From NCBI GenBank assembly GCA_037693485.1, contig CM075354.1:92997001-93061000 (forward strand): 64,000 nt of DNA, written 5' to 3'. This stretch comes from Kitagawia praeruptora. Taxonomy: Eukaryota; Streptophyta; Magnoliopsida; Apiales; Apiaceae. Shown here in pieces: positions 1 to 10,800 of the stretch. The notes under the pieces were generated by a model that was not told where the DNA came from, made no database searches, and saw only the letters and a list, made by a program, of their open reading frames with translations. The translations under genes and the position numbers were made by a program. Numbering within the stretch: position 1 is the first letter of the stretch; each line of letters starts with the position of its first letter.

Positions 1-423
1 CATCTTCGTACCTTCGGATGTCTTTGCTACCCGAATTCGTGTGCCACTATGTCTAACAAACTTAGTCCAATATCAACCCCTTGTATTTTTCTCGATTACA
101 CACCTGACCATTGCCTTGATATTAAGACTAAGAAAATCATCATATCATGACATGTTACTTTCGATGAAGGTCAATTCCCTTATTCTGCTCACTATAACCC
201 TAGCACACAAGATTTTAACTCACATCTGAATCTAGTCCAGCCACCTCCTATTTTGATATACTCTACTAGTTCTGGCCAACAAACTCCTACAACACAAACA
301 CGTAACTCAGCACACCTGCATTCTCCTGTAACGCATACCAACTCCCCTAAACCTGATCTAGCCCAACCCTCTCCTTCTTTGCATTATAGTGTATTATCTT
401 CTTGTTGTTCTACTCCTGTTTAG
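1..423 (+). pseudogene. Ty1/copia polyprotein fragment (integrase C-terminal region)
   Basis: Frame 1 reads from the window edge to a TAG at 421. It begins with the copia signature HLRTFGCLCYPN and continues through PISTPCIFLDYTPDH, CLDIKTKKII and VTFDEGQFPYS. This is the region after the integrase core and before reverse transcriptase, where a Ser/Thr/Pro-rich linker is usual, and the downstream residues are indeed Pro/Ser/Thr-rich. An in-frame TGA at 148-150 sits where these proteins have an arginine just before HV, so CGA to TGA is the likely change. No reverse transcriptase follows within the window. It is a dead fragment whose 5' part lies outside the window. Confidence 0.85.
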
Positions 424-1196
424 GCACCAATTTAGATCGAAGAAATGTTGAAAAAATTGTTGGGCAGGTCTAGACGGTGAGCCTACCTTCTAGAGATTAA
501 TCGGCTCAGCTGGAGCTTCCTTAAGGTTCTCCTCGGCCCGAGCTGCTCGGCCTTGGGGTTTCCTTAAGGCACCTCGGCCTCGTGGCTTCAACCGTTTCCC
601 TCCTCGAGGTGCTTCGGCTGGGACTGCTCGGCTGAGGGGCCTTCTAGGTGCTCTTCGGACTTTTTCATCGTTTTGTCTTGGTTCCTCGTTTTGAATTCAA
701 GGTTTCAATTCAATCTTTATTTCTCATTTTTTTGATTCCAGGTCAAGGATTCAAGGTTAATTTTCCTTGGATCCAAGGTATACCTTTCCCTACAGGTTTT
801 TGAACCTAGGGTTAGTCTTGTTGACTTGCGTGACTTCATTGGCCTTCACGGGCTACTTACTTCAATCTTGCATGACTTAAACTATTATTTGCTTGTGTTG
901 TAACCTAACTCTCGACCCTTCGGGGTCTTTATTTATGCATTTGTTTGTTTCCATTCGTGTATTCTTTTATTTTCAGTACCTGGTCATGGCACATAAATAA
1001 AATCACAGAACAGAGAACGAAAAACAAAATCGCATTAATAACTTGAAATGGGTTCAACCCTTACATAAATTACTATTGTCCTACTCGGAGCAACATGTTC
1101 TGCAATAGTTTCATCGAACCTTATTTCTACTTCTACGAGATAAATATAAAGCTAAGTCCTACTAGGATAGCTTGAACCAATCGGGGCTTTGCAAGA
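424..1196. repeat. Unclassified repeat-like stretch, possible LTR of the adjacent gypsy remnant
   Basis: There is no long ORF. Positions 480-660 are unusually GC-rich for the window and repeat CTCGGC/GCTCGG words in both orientations. A TGTTG start at about 444, lying directly against the minus-strand gypsy pol remnant, would suit its 3' LTR read on the minus strand. I could not find the partner LTR or a target duplication, so the call is tentative. Confidence 0.3.
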
Positions 1197-2240
1197 CTAG
1201 GCCTGCACCACTTGATTTTGTTTTTGATGCTCCATCAAAATAGAGCTCTTATCAGATATAGGCTCCTCATTCTTGTTCTGAAACTCACTTCCTTCTCGGG
1301 GTACTATCTCCTGCCCCCCGATTTCTTGGTTGCCAATGGTACATTCAATCACAAAGTCAACTAACGCCTGAGCCTTAATGGCTATCTGAGGCTTATATAT
1401 GATGTTGTTGTTCTCTTGTAGGAACTTGATCAACTTACTCTTCAAGGACTTCATCAAGGACACTCTGATGTAAGCAACCTTATCGGGGCCTTCTAGTTTT
1501 AGAGGGATATGAACCAGATCTTCTGCCGGCTTTCCTAGGTGTTGCTCATCATTATGGACATCCATGTCTTCAATCGGAAGGACCTGCCCCCCGATTCCAT
1601 CAGCCCTTAAAGCGGCTACATAACAGCTCCTAGCCATTTTTTTGTCACCTTTTTGTTCTCCTACACCATTCCTAGTTGGAAACTTGATATTCATGTGATA
1701 GGTTAAGGCGACAGGCTTAAAAGCATGTAGTCCAGTCCTCCCAAGGATGGCATTGTAGGTGGAAGACGCTTTGATAACTAGAAAGTTTAGCATATGTGTG
1801 GCTTCTATTGGCTTATGTCCGATGGTGACGGGCAACTGAACAGTTCCCTCAACTTTAGACTCTACTTCATTGAACCTGTATATAGGCATACTGGAGGGGG
1901 TTAACTGAGAGTCGTTATACCCAATATTCATGAATGCATAATGGAACAAGATATCCACAGAAGCTCCATTGTCTATCAAGACTCGTTTTACATCTGAATT
2001 TCCAATCACGGGCATTATGACGAATGGATCATCATGGGGGAACTTCACCCCTTCAAGGTCTGAATCATCAAATCCGATTGTTACCTTGGTTTTTGCACGT
2101 TTTGGTGTTTCTCAAACAATGTGCATTACTTCTCTGGCATAAGCATTTCGAGAATTCTTTGTTGATTACTGGCCCTCGGGGCTGTGGGTTGTGATCTCGA
2201 TCATCGTCGCTCCTATCATACTCTCTTCTCTGACACTACA
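1197..2240 (-). pseudogene. Ty3/gypsy (Tat/Ogre-type) protease region fused to an RNase H remnant
   Basis: Reading on the minus strand, the upstream part has FPHDDPFVIM, then the retropepsin active site DNGASVDIL, then AILGRTGLHAF and a KFPTRNGVGE motif. These are typical of the aspartic protease block of plant Tat/Ogre-like gypsy polyproteins. The open part is 283 codons (1197-2048) and homology continues upstream to about 2240 without a good start. After the linker ending KFLQEN the sequence jumps directly to AIKAQALVDFVIECT, which in intact elements lies in the RNase H/connection region. The whole reverse transcriptase is therefore missing, with the junction near 1400. The protease fold itself looks intact, but the element is defective. 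Tat versus another gypsy lineage is inferred from motif style. Confidence 0.8.
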
Positions 2241-2680
2241 TCATAAACAGCCTACTGTGACACACAAAAAATGTTACAGCATGTACATTATATGTTGCCT
2301 TAGGTCCATAAAGTACCTAAGGTAACATTTTTCTGATGATAGCTCTCAGCATGTTGCCTTAGGTGTCTAAGGTAACATCTTTAATCCCTAAGGTAACATG
2401 TAGTTTTATGTTACCGTAGCTTGTTATAGAAACAAAAGTGAGGTCTACGGCAACTTAATATATATGTTACCTTAGAGACCTAGATTTGTTTTAAAAATAG
2501 TGGGCCCCACAGTGGGGACCGCTGTGGGCCCCACTGTTTGAACAACTTTTGTTGACAACATTGTTTGACCTAGTGCAACATTTTTTTGTTACATTAGATT
2601 TTATGTAACAACATTTCCATTAGCTAATGTAACATCTTTTCGAGAAAAAATGAACAAAACTACACACAAATATTATGCAT
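2234..2680. mobile_element. CACTA-type terminal fragment with subterminal repeats
   Basis: CACTACATC at 2234 resembles a CACTA terminus. The next 400 bases carry many copies, in both orientations, of a short motif (ATGTTACCTTAGG and variants, for example CTAAGGTAACAT). Dense bidirectional subterminal repeats are characteristic of En/Spm (CACTA) transposons. I did not find the opposite end, so this may be a truncated element. It breaks the gypsy remnant on its left. Confidence 0.5.
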
Positions 2681-2705
2681 CCCAAATTAAATCCGTTGTT
2701 CATTC

Positions 2706-3018
2706 TGTTAGAATATAATATAAGATCCATATAAGGCCTCCCTCTAACACCTTAAGATTTTAGATGAGTTGGTTACTTAACATGGTATCAGAGCTCAGGC
2801 ACGCAGAGGTCCCAGGTTCGACTCTCTGCGATCCCCAATATTCTCAATATTTAATATGGACACGAAGGCAAGTTATGCTCCAAAGATGAGCGCCCGTGAT
2901 CCACTCTTCGACCCAAAAATGGGCTTTCGAGTGAGGGGGAGTGTTAGAATATAATATAAGATCCATATAAGGCCTCCCTCTAACACCTTAAGGTTTTAGA
3001 TGAGTTGGTTACTTAACA
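2706..3018 (+). mobile_element. Complete TRIM (miniature LTR retrotransposon)
   Basis: Two 77-bp direct LTRs (2706-2782 and 2942-3018) begin TGTTAGAATA and end TTACTTAACA, and differ at a single visible base (AAGATTTT versus AAGGTTTT). A primer-binding site, TGGTATCAGAGC at 2783-2794, follows the left LTR directly and matches the 3' end of initiator tRNA-Met. A purine tract, GAGTGAGGGGGAG at 2929-2941, abuts the right LTR. The element is flanked by a perfect 5-bp target duplication CATTC (2701-2705 and 3019-3023). The internal 159 bp has no ORF, so movement would depend on proteins from another element. Confidence 0.95.
2783..2794 (+). promoter_or_regulatory. TRIM primer-binding site (initiator tRNA-Met type)
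   Basis: TGGTATCAGAGC lies immediately after the left TRIM LTR. It is the standard complement of the initiator methionine tRNA 3' end, used to prime minus-strand DNA. Confidence 0.9.
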
Positions 3019-3023
3019 CATTC

Positions 3024-3987
3024 CAAATCCAACACATTACATAATTCATAATCTAGAGGTATATGTGATTACAAAAGACTATGGATAGTCTTATAAGTAC
3101 CAAAAAAAAAAAAAGAATTGTGATCCATATATATGAATTCTGATTTATATTTCTACTTAATATCAGACGTGATCTTCCATCGTAATTAGTCTTACTATTG
3201 TTTGCTCCAGCTGCAACTAAGCGTTTAAGTCAATTGATGTCTCCATAACATGCAGTGCATTTTAATTCCATAGTCAACTCAGATTCGTGTTGCCCAATAT
3301 GAAATACTATATCAGATTCTAAGATTTTGTTCTAAAGGTTAGTTGTTTTCCGCTGCCAGCAGAAAATCATTACAAGAAAAAACAAATTTAACTTTTGATT
3401 AGATGATAATGATACTACAAAAGACCTCTGCTAAAACATGGTAATTAATTTGGTATAAATAAATAGCATTTTGACTTTTTTGGACTTTCTAGCAATTTGG
3501 TAGTTGCGACTTGTGATGTGTCTTCTTAACTGATGTAGTACATCTTCAGGTCATTTTTTCAGGTAACATGAAAGCATCAAACCATGCATTGCGAGTTATC
3601 AAGAATTTTCTAAACTTTTGCATTAGTTTGACACTATACAAGTTTGAAGGAGTGAGTTTACAGGAAAGTACAAGTTACCATGGAATATTGGTCTGTTTGG
3701 CTCACCTTAATATAAGGACTTATTAACTTATTTTCGGGTAAAAATTTTATATTTTGATAATTTTTTTATACAAGTATTTAATGTATGTTTGAGATTCAAT
3801 AAATTGCAAAAATAAGTTGGAAAGTTAGGAATCTTAACTTTCAACTTAAAATAAGTTGACTTGTAACTTCTTGTTTCCATGCTCGGATTTAATTTAAATA
3901 ATGCGACCATAAGGATCTTTACGGTCATTGGAAACACCAAACCACCATCCCGTCTGAAAATAATAATGATGAAGAAATAAACATGTA
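3024..3987. other. Intergenic, nothing identified
   Basis: AT-rich sequence with an A-run near 3100. I see no coding, RNA or terminal-repeat signal. Confidence 0.5.
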
Positions 3988-4351
3988 CTACCTCCGTCCC
4001 AAAAAGATTGACACACTTTCCTTTTTGGGAAGTCCCAAAACTAATGAACCTACTATACTTATTATTTTTTAACACTATTTTTCACTATTACACCCACTAA
4101 TTTTATTAAACAAATACTATAAACACTATTATACCCACTACCTTACTCCCACTATTTCAAATTTATAATATAAAATACTATTACACCCACTACTTTACTC
4201 TCACTATCTCAAATCTATTATTATATATTCATAGGTCCCACCACTTAAACCACTTTTCATCTAACTTTACTCATTTTTTAACAAGTCAACTATAACTTTC
4301 TTAATCTCCGTGAAAGTTAAAGAAGCTCAAACAAATTGAGACGGAGGAAAT
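3988..4351. mobile_element. Stowaway-like MITE (Tc1/mariner)
   Basis: Starts CTACCTCCGTCCCAAAAAG and ends with the inverse, TTGAGACGGAGG, between TA dinucleotides at 3986-3987 and 4352-4353. It is 364 bp and non-coding. The CTCCGTCCC terminus is the common plant Stowaway signature. Confidence 0.85.
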
Positions 4352-4381
4352 ATGTAATATCAGGTACAAAGATATAGAGAT

Positions 4382-5109
4382 ATACATGGCCACGGTTCAT
4401 GAACCGCCGGTTCCGGTTTGTGAACCGCCGGTTCCGGTTTGTGAAAATCTTGAACCGGAACCTGAACCTTAACAGGATATAAACCGACGGTTCCGGTTCA
4501 GACGGTTTAGGTTCCGGTTTTGACCGGTTTTGACCCGGTTCAAGACCCGGTTCAAGACCCGGTTCCGGTTCAGGTTCGAACCTTATAAATAAAAAAATAT
4601 TTTATATAAGAAATATCGTTAAATTGATTCTTTTTTTATTAAAAACAAGTAAATATATTACAATTAATTTTAGATGTTTTACAACTTGCGATACTGTATT
4701 TTCGAAACTAACCATTTTAAATACAATGTAAAATGATAGTATGTAAAAAAATATAATATAAATAAAATTTAGACAAAGAATAATTAAGAAAAATGTTGTT
4801 TTTAATTTTTATAGGTTATAACTGTTGCTATAGGTTATAGGTTATAGCTATCTTATCTTACTGTGTTAATGAGTTAGGCACTTATAGTCTACTCTACAAG
4901 TTTATACATGGCCACGGTTCATGAACCGCCGGTTCCGGTTCGTGAACCGCCGGTTCCGGTTTGTGAAAATCTTGAACCGGAACCTGAACCTTAACAGGAT
5001 ATAAATCGCCGGTTCCGGTTCAGACGGTTTAGGTTCCGGTTTTGACCGGTTTTGACCCGGTCCGGTTCCGGTCCAGTTAGCCGGTTCCGGTCCGGTTTGG
5101 CCATGTATA
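4382..5109. mobile_element. hAT-type MITE with an internally duplicated half
   Basis: Terminal inverted repeat TATACATGGCCA at the left and TGGCCATGTATA at the right. An 8-bp duplication TATAGAGA flanks it (4374-4381 and 5110-5117), as expected for hAT. The body is rich in the word CCGGTTCCGGTT and its complement. A second copy of the left end, including TATACATGGCCACGG, starts at about 4901, so the right 210 bp looks like a complete smaller version and the left 200 bp a duplicate of it, separated by about 320 bp of AT-rich sequence. There is no transposase. Confidence 0.85.
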
Positions 5110-5389
5110 TATAGAGATATAGAAAACAATGTATGCTTGCTACAGCATATATGTCACAAGATAATGTATATGGTTGAAGTAACTCGTAATGATGTCACAA
5201 GATATCACAATGCAGATGGATACTTGCAAGAAACTACAAGTATCCCTAGCCATTTAAATAGGCGAACAAATAAAATTAAATAAGCATTACCTTATAACCT
5301 GAACCGGTCCATGGCTACTACTGTCGTTTAATATTAAATAAAAATAACGACATAAATATCCCATTTTTTAATAAAATTGACGAAAATAA

Positions 5390-5710
5390 TATAAATCACG
5401 GATGGTGACCATAAATATCCCTCTATTACGCATTTGGGAGAGAAGTAATAGATTTTATGCATATTACGCATTTGGAAGAGGGGTAATAGACCTGTCAGTG
5501 AAGCCTATTACGCATTTGGAAAATGGGTAACCCCTATTACCCATTCTCCAAATGCGTAATAGATGAAAAATTTATACTAGTTACCCCAATGTCAAATGTG
5601 TAACCTTATTACTCTCATATGAAATGCGTAATAGACGGGTATTTATGGTTATCGTCAGTGCTTTGGGGTATTTTTGTTATGTGATATAGCTTTTTGGGGT
5701 ATTCTTGGTC
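5390..5710. repeat. Foldback repeat with ATTACGCATTT motif
   Basis: The motif TATTACGCATTTGG and its inverse CCAAATGCGTAATA recur about six times. The outer arms (AAATATCCCTCTATTACGC and GCGTAATAGACGGGTATTT) pair with each other, so the segment can fold back. The same motif family recurs at 6780-7100. No coding potential. Confidence 0.6.
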
Positions 5711-5726
5711 AAAACTCTATTAAATA

Positions 5727-5922
5727 CTCCGTCCCGGGCCACCATCCAAAATCCATGTATTTAGCGATTAAGTTATAATTACCATATTTAACCATAATTA
5801 TTAACATATTTATGAAAACTTAACAAATTTGACACATAATTTGCTTTATTAAGAAAATGTGGATAATAGTTTTGGGACAAGTAAATATGGAATTGTGGTC
5901 AATATTAACGGGACGGAGGGAG
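5727..5922. mobile_element. Stowaway-like MITE
   Basis: Begins CTCCGTCCCGGG after TA and ends ACGGGACGGAGGGAG before TA. It is 196 bp and non-coding. Confidence 0.85.
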
Positions 5923-5929
5923 TATAATT

Positions 5930-6404
5930 TAACATAAATTTAATCAATGATATGCATGATATAAAATTATATTATAAAATTTTAATTTAAATATTTCGTT
6001 GATAGGATTCGAAACTTGAATTTTTAGTAAAGTAATTTAATCATAAAAAATACCTTATAATTACATTTAACGGTTCTTATTAATTACTAAAAATCTAACG
6101 ATAATATCGTGTAATATATTTGGGTATACATTAATGACTGTAAAGTTATGTTTTAAATTAATTGTAATGTAATTAACTAGAAAAGAAACATTGATGATCG
6201 GAAGATATGGTACGATTGATGTTTTTAGGTGTTTATAAAAAATAATATTTTCAACTAAAAGTAAATATGAAAAAGGCAATTCGCTAATTACCATTAATTA
6301 TAATATGTTACTGTATTTTTTATTTTAATAATTAGAATAACCGTACCGAAAACTAAACCGACAAATTTTCAATATTTCAATTTTGATATAATAGTATAGA
6401 TAGA
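5930..6404 (-). mobile_element. Helitron-like non-autonomous fragment, 5' end at right
   Basis: On the minus strand the right edge reads A followed by TCTATCTATACTATTATA, matching Helitron 5' ends (TC start after a host A). The body is closely similar to 29870-31700, sharing GTTTTTAGGTGTTTATAAAAA, TTCAACTAAAAGTAAAT and the ATCTAACG words. I found no hairpin-CTRR 3' end on the left, where a Stowaway MITE abuts, so it is probably truncated. Confidence 0.5.
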
Positions 6405-7551
6405 TGTATGAGATTAAATATATTAGTATGTAATTCGTGTTAGCCTTCTTCTATGGTCCCTAGGTTATCCGAATATTATGATAAATTCTCTATAAATATC
6501 TTTCAAGACATATTACAAGAATCCTTTTAAAATTGTATCATGAGTTTAGACTTTAGAGTGGATCTACGCGCTTTCCAACAAGTTTTACTAATTATTTATA
6601 AGCAAAATTTTCCTTTATTTTATTAGTTAATTTAGTTATAATATATAGATTTACTTACAAATCCATCTTTAATATGGCTTTAAGAGATACCCTACATACT
6701 CTACGTTATGTACAACATATAAAAGATTTAAATTGAATCATATCGAAATAATGATATTTTTATCATTTTTTTTAAACTTTTTGACGAAAATATCATTTCT
6801 ATATTTTTTGGCCAAAAATATTAATATATTACGTATTTCAAAAATGGGTAATAATATTACATATTTGTAAAATGGGTAATATATATTAAGTAAAAGAAAT
6901 TAAAAAAATATATTAAATATGTTACGCATTTTTGTAACACATTCATAATAGGTGTGTTACACATTCCAAGAATGCGTATCACAATTATTTTTTTCATTTT
7001 TTTTGAAAAATTCTAACATGATACCCATTTTGAAAATACGTAATAATGAAAATGCGTAATAGGTTGGTATTTTTGGTCAAAAAATTTAAAATTGATATTT
7101 ATGTAATAAAATTTAAAAAAAATGACATTTTTGACTCACACATTAACCTCTAAAACCTCGTATCCTAAAATCATAATTCAATCAGCTTTCACTTTACTAT
7201 ACAGTCAAAATTAAAGAGGTACAAATTAAACGTTTTGAATTTAAATTTTGTCATATATCTAAACTTCAAACAATCACATTCAAATTTTATAACATCTTTA
7301 ATAAAAAAACCAAATTTTGTTAAAATTTATTAAAAATTAATTAAAGAACTAACCAACTCTTATATATAATAAAAATCAAATTAGGAATTAAATGAAAACT
7401 TATTTTTAAATAATTTATAGAATAAAATTAAGTTCACATGAGGCTATTAAATTATAATTTAACAAATATTCTTTACAATTGCTTAAGTTTTTTTTTTGTT
7501 TGTTATCTTTGCTTTCTAAACAAGCTTTTAGCTTCTTTACCTCTCCAAGTA
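6405..7551. repeat. AT-rich intergenic DNA with a second ATTACGCATTT repeat block
   Basis: Positions 6780-7100 hold degenerate copies of the ATTACGCATTT/AAATGCGTAAT motif seen at 5390-5710, in both orientations, again inside a longer foldback. The rest is AT-rich with no recognisable feature. Confidence 0.45.
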
Positions 7552-7826
7552 CTCCCTCCGTTCCTTTTTAATTAGCACATTTGCAAAAAACACACATATT
7601 AATAAAGAATTAATTATGTAATTTGTTTCTATGTTTGCCCTTAATCTTAACATTAAATGAAGAGTTGTGAGTGTGTATATTAAATATAAAATCAAACATT
7701 GGTATTAGAAATAAAGGGGTATATATGAAAAAATTGGTAAAAATATGTATTAGAACAAGGAATGTGACAACTATTTAGGAATAAATTTTTTTTGCAAATG
7801 TACCAATTAAAGGGGGACGGAGAATG
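7552..7826. mobile_element. Stowaway-like MITE
   Basis: Left end CTCCCTCCGTTCCTTTTTAA after TA, right end AAGGGGGACGGAGAATG before TA. It is 275 bp and non-coding. Confidence 0.8.
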
Positions 7827-8065
7827 TACTAAAGCGAATCTCCGCTACTAGTGTCAGGTAAAATGTTTAGCTAAAATGACATAAAATTTTGTTTATGTAA
7901 ATTTTACTAAAGAGTTAGCTATAATGATTGTTTATATTTAAAAAATAGTATGTCATTATTATTTTAAGTTATTAAAAATAGAAATAGACGCTTGTAAAGG
8001 TTAACTGTTGATATAGACACAAGTAATGTGATGAATATTTTTTACATATTCTCCATAATTTTTAT

Positions 8066-8263
8066 TGGGTTTCATGTGTCTGAGGTTGACCTCAGGTAAA
8101 ACCCCCTGAGGTTAAAACAATTCACATACAAATTGATGGGTATTTACGTAAATTATTGAATAAAAACATAGATAGTTACAAAAATGCCCCTACGAGACAC
8201 CTAATTTTATAGTACAAATCTTAGGGAGATTCCTGAGGTCGACAACCTCAGGCCCATTTTTCT
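8066..8263. mobile_element. Short palindromic MITE (CCTGAGGT family)
   Basis: Starts GGGTTTCATGTGTCTGAGG and ends with the imperfect inverse (CCTCAGGCCCATTTTTCTC). Each end contains repeated CCTGAGGT/ACCTCAGG words. A second copy with the same start and layout lies at 20416-20600 in a DUO3 intron. I did not identify a clear target duplication. Confidence 0.6.
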
Positions 8264-8683
8264 CATTTTTATTTAACTAAAGGTTCTTGGAAATGCTCTA
8301 ACAATGCACTAAACTCATCTTTTTAATATTTTTAAATTAAATAGTTTTGTTTAATTGTTCTTGCTATATTGAACTTCATTAATTTAAAACTAAACGGAGT
8401 TTGTAAAATTGTTTTGAATAAGAAACCAAAAAAGCGATAGTAATTTTGCGTCGCATACTATTAAAATATAGAAACAATATCTAGCATAATATAATTACCA
8501 ATTGTGTACACACAATTCACATTCATTATATTTGTCAGTAGCTTGTGAACTTCAACATATGCACCTGCGACGAACACAATAGGGTAACAGAAAGTGTTTG
8601 TATATGCCACCTCTCACAGCTAACCAGTTCTCACCTATATTTTACATCAAAAACAAAAATCAAGACTGATCACAATCCTGGCA

Positions 8684-9208
8684 TCAAGCTATGTGAGGAT
8701 CTCGACAATCCCAGTTATTTATATGATTAGAAATGTCTACAGGCATAACAGTACCACAACTTTCATCTTGATCCACATATAAACTGTAACTACTACTACA
8801 TGCACCTTTCCTAGTTCTCCTACCACGGCTGACAATAGAATTCATATTGAGCTGTTGAGTGGTCTTTAAATCATGTGATGATGATACATGTTTGTTACTT
8901 GGTCTTGTAACCTTGCACGATCTGTTCAAATTAGAGCCCAATTTGTTTTTGCCACCAGACCGTCTTGGATTTCTAGCAACTGCATGTTGTTTCGGTTTTA
9001 TAGCCTGTGAAGGAGGATGTGAGTTTAAATTCAAGCACAATGAACTAGTCCGTTTATAATTCTTTCGGTCCTCTATTCTCAACCTTTGCTTGCTGCCTTC
9101 AGGACTGAAACTAACATTGTGATCGGGTTCATAAAGGGACCTTGATTCAGGTTCATTATTGCTATCACCGTCCATTGCTACTTTGTTCACCACAATATCA
9201 GAGACCTC
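8684..9208 (-). CDS. DUO3: DUO3 exon 8 (C-terminus and stop)
   Basis: 525 bp ending in TGA at 8684-8686. Acceptor TTGTTCCAAG. It encodes EVSDIVVNKVAMDGDSNN, a SSLCLNLNSHPPS motif and a basic Ser-rich tail. Its phase matches exon 7. Its link to exon 7 across 2.67 kb of repeat-rich intron is the least certain junction of the model. Confidence 0.78.
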   Translation of the reverse strand, partial: EVSDIVVNKVAMDGDSNNEPESRSLYEPDHNVSFSPEGSKQRLRIEDRKNYKRTSSLCLNLNSHPPSQAIKPKQHAVARNPRRSGGKNKLGSNLNRSCKVTRPSNKHVSSSHDLKTTQQLNMNSIVSRGRRTRKGACSSSYSLYVDQDESCGTVMPVDISNHINNWDCRDPHIA

Positions 9209-10339
9209 CTTGGAACAAAGCAGATGAATTAACAAAATATGTGCAGTTACATATGCTGATATTATATAAAAACATGGCAGCCAAAAAAATACGGAAAAAA
9301 GTAGCCACCAATACAGATCCATAGCAAAGATGGACTAAATAGCGAAAGGACCTTCCATTAAAAGGCACTACAAAATAACAGAATTTAAGCATTTTTTTTC
9401 TTCAAAAAACTGTATACATGCAGAATTAACAAATAACAAAAGAAGAGACCCACATTTTCGGTCGAAAAATGCTTTATGGGGAATGGGGAGATTAAACATG
9501 ATAAGTGGGTCGTTTACCAGCCCAAAAAAAAAACACAAGATAAACAGGTCATCCGTAACCAATTTGCCAAGGCCCAAGGGAACCACAAGGCGAGAGGAGG
9601 CAGAAAAAGAGTATCGATAAAACTAAACAATAGCTCCAACAATTTACTCTCCTCAATGCTGTTGACTATCAATTTACTTCATTAGTTTACGATGCTGCGT
9701 TATTAAAGAACTTTCTATAAATTTACTTTTAGGAATTCAAAATATGCAAGGTGATGAAACCTAACCCAAGTCTTTATACAATTAGACTCACAGGTTAGTC
9801 GTGAAATTCACAACAGAAAATTCTCCTCAAATCCTTAAACAGAGGGGAAAAAACATACATACATACATTCATATATATATATATATATATACATACATAC
9901 TTACATACATATATATACAAACATACATACATACATATAGGCCATTGTTCTAGAGAGAACCTTTATTCCACCATAGAATTTCATCAATAATTTACAAATA
10001 AAATTTTTAAAAACATAAATTTTGATTCTAATGTAGAAATACTAACGACATATAAACTTTATAAAGGATATAACACATAAAATTTGAACAAAAAACTTGA
10101 TTTTATTTTGATTCTACAGTAGAATCATTTTCCATAAATTTGATTCTATGGTAGAATTGCTTTGGGTTATTTCATTAATTTTTAATGATTTTCTAAAAAG
10201 AAAAGTTGTGTAATTTCATTTTCATTTTCTTAATTAAGATATATAATTATTTTCCATACAAAAAAAAGATAAATATATGTATTTTGTGGTAGTTCTCTCT
10301 TGGACTCTATATAAGGTGGTTCACTCTAGAGTGTCACCC

Positions 10340-10395
<56 letters not shown>

Positions 10396-10753
10396 CTTGT
10401 TCTAATAGAAACCAACTTAGAATAGAAATTAGAAACTAAACCTACATTAAATATTTCAAGCTAATCTAATGAACAAACTAAGGGTACCCCAATACAAAAA
10501 ACGTATAAAATTATTGGCTCTATTGAACAAAAAAATAATTAAAAAAAAGTTATTGTTCACATGATGACGTGGCAGTGACGTCAGCACGTGAACAGTAACT
10601 TTTTTTTTTTTTTTTTTTTGCTGAATAGAGCCAAGAATTTTATAAGTTTTTTGTGAATGTGCCCCTAGCGGGGCCATTAAAATAAATGAAATATAATTTA
10701 TTTAGCGTAGGTTTCTAGTTTCTATTCTAAGGTTGGTTTCTATTTGAACGCTA

Positions 10754-10800
<47 letters not shown>

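Noticed and set aside
2783..2860. tRNA-like sequence with GGTTCGACTC
   Set aside because: TGGTATCAGAGC is a primer-binding site between two LTRs. No tRNA cloverleaf can be drawn.
4902..5129. 75-codon Pro/Glu/Arg-rich frame
   Set aside because: Produced by CCGGTTCCGG repeats of the hAT MITE.
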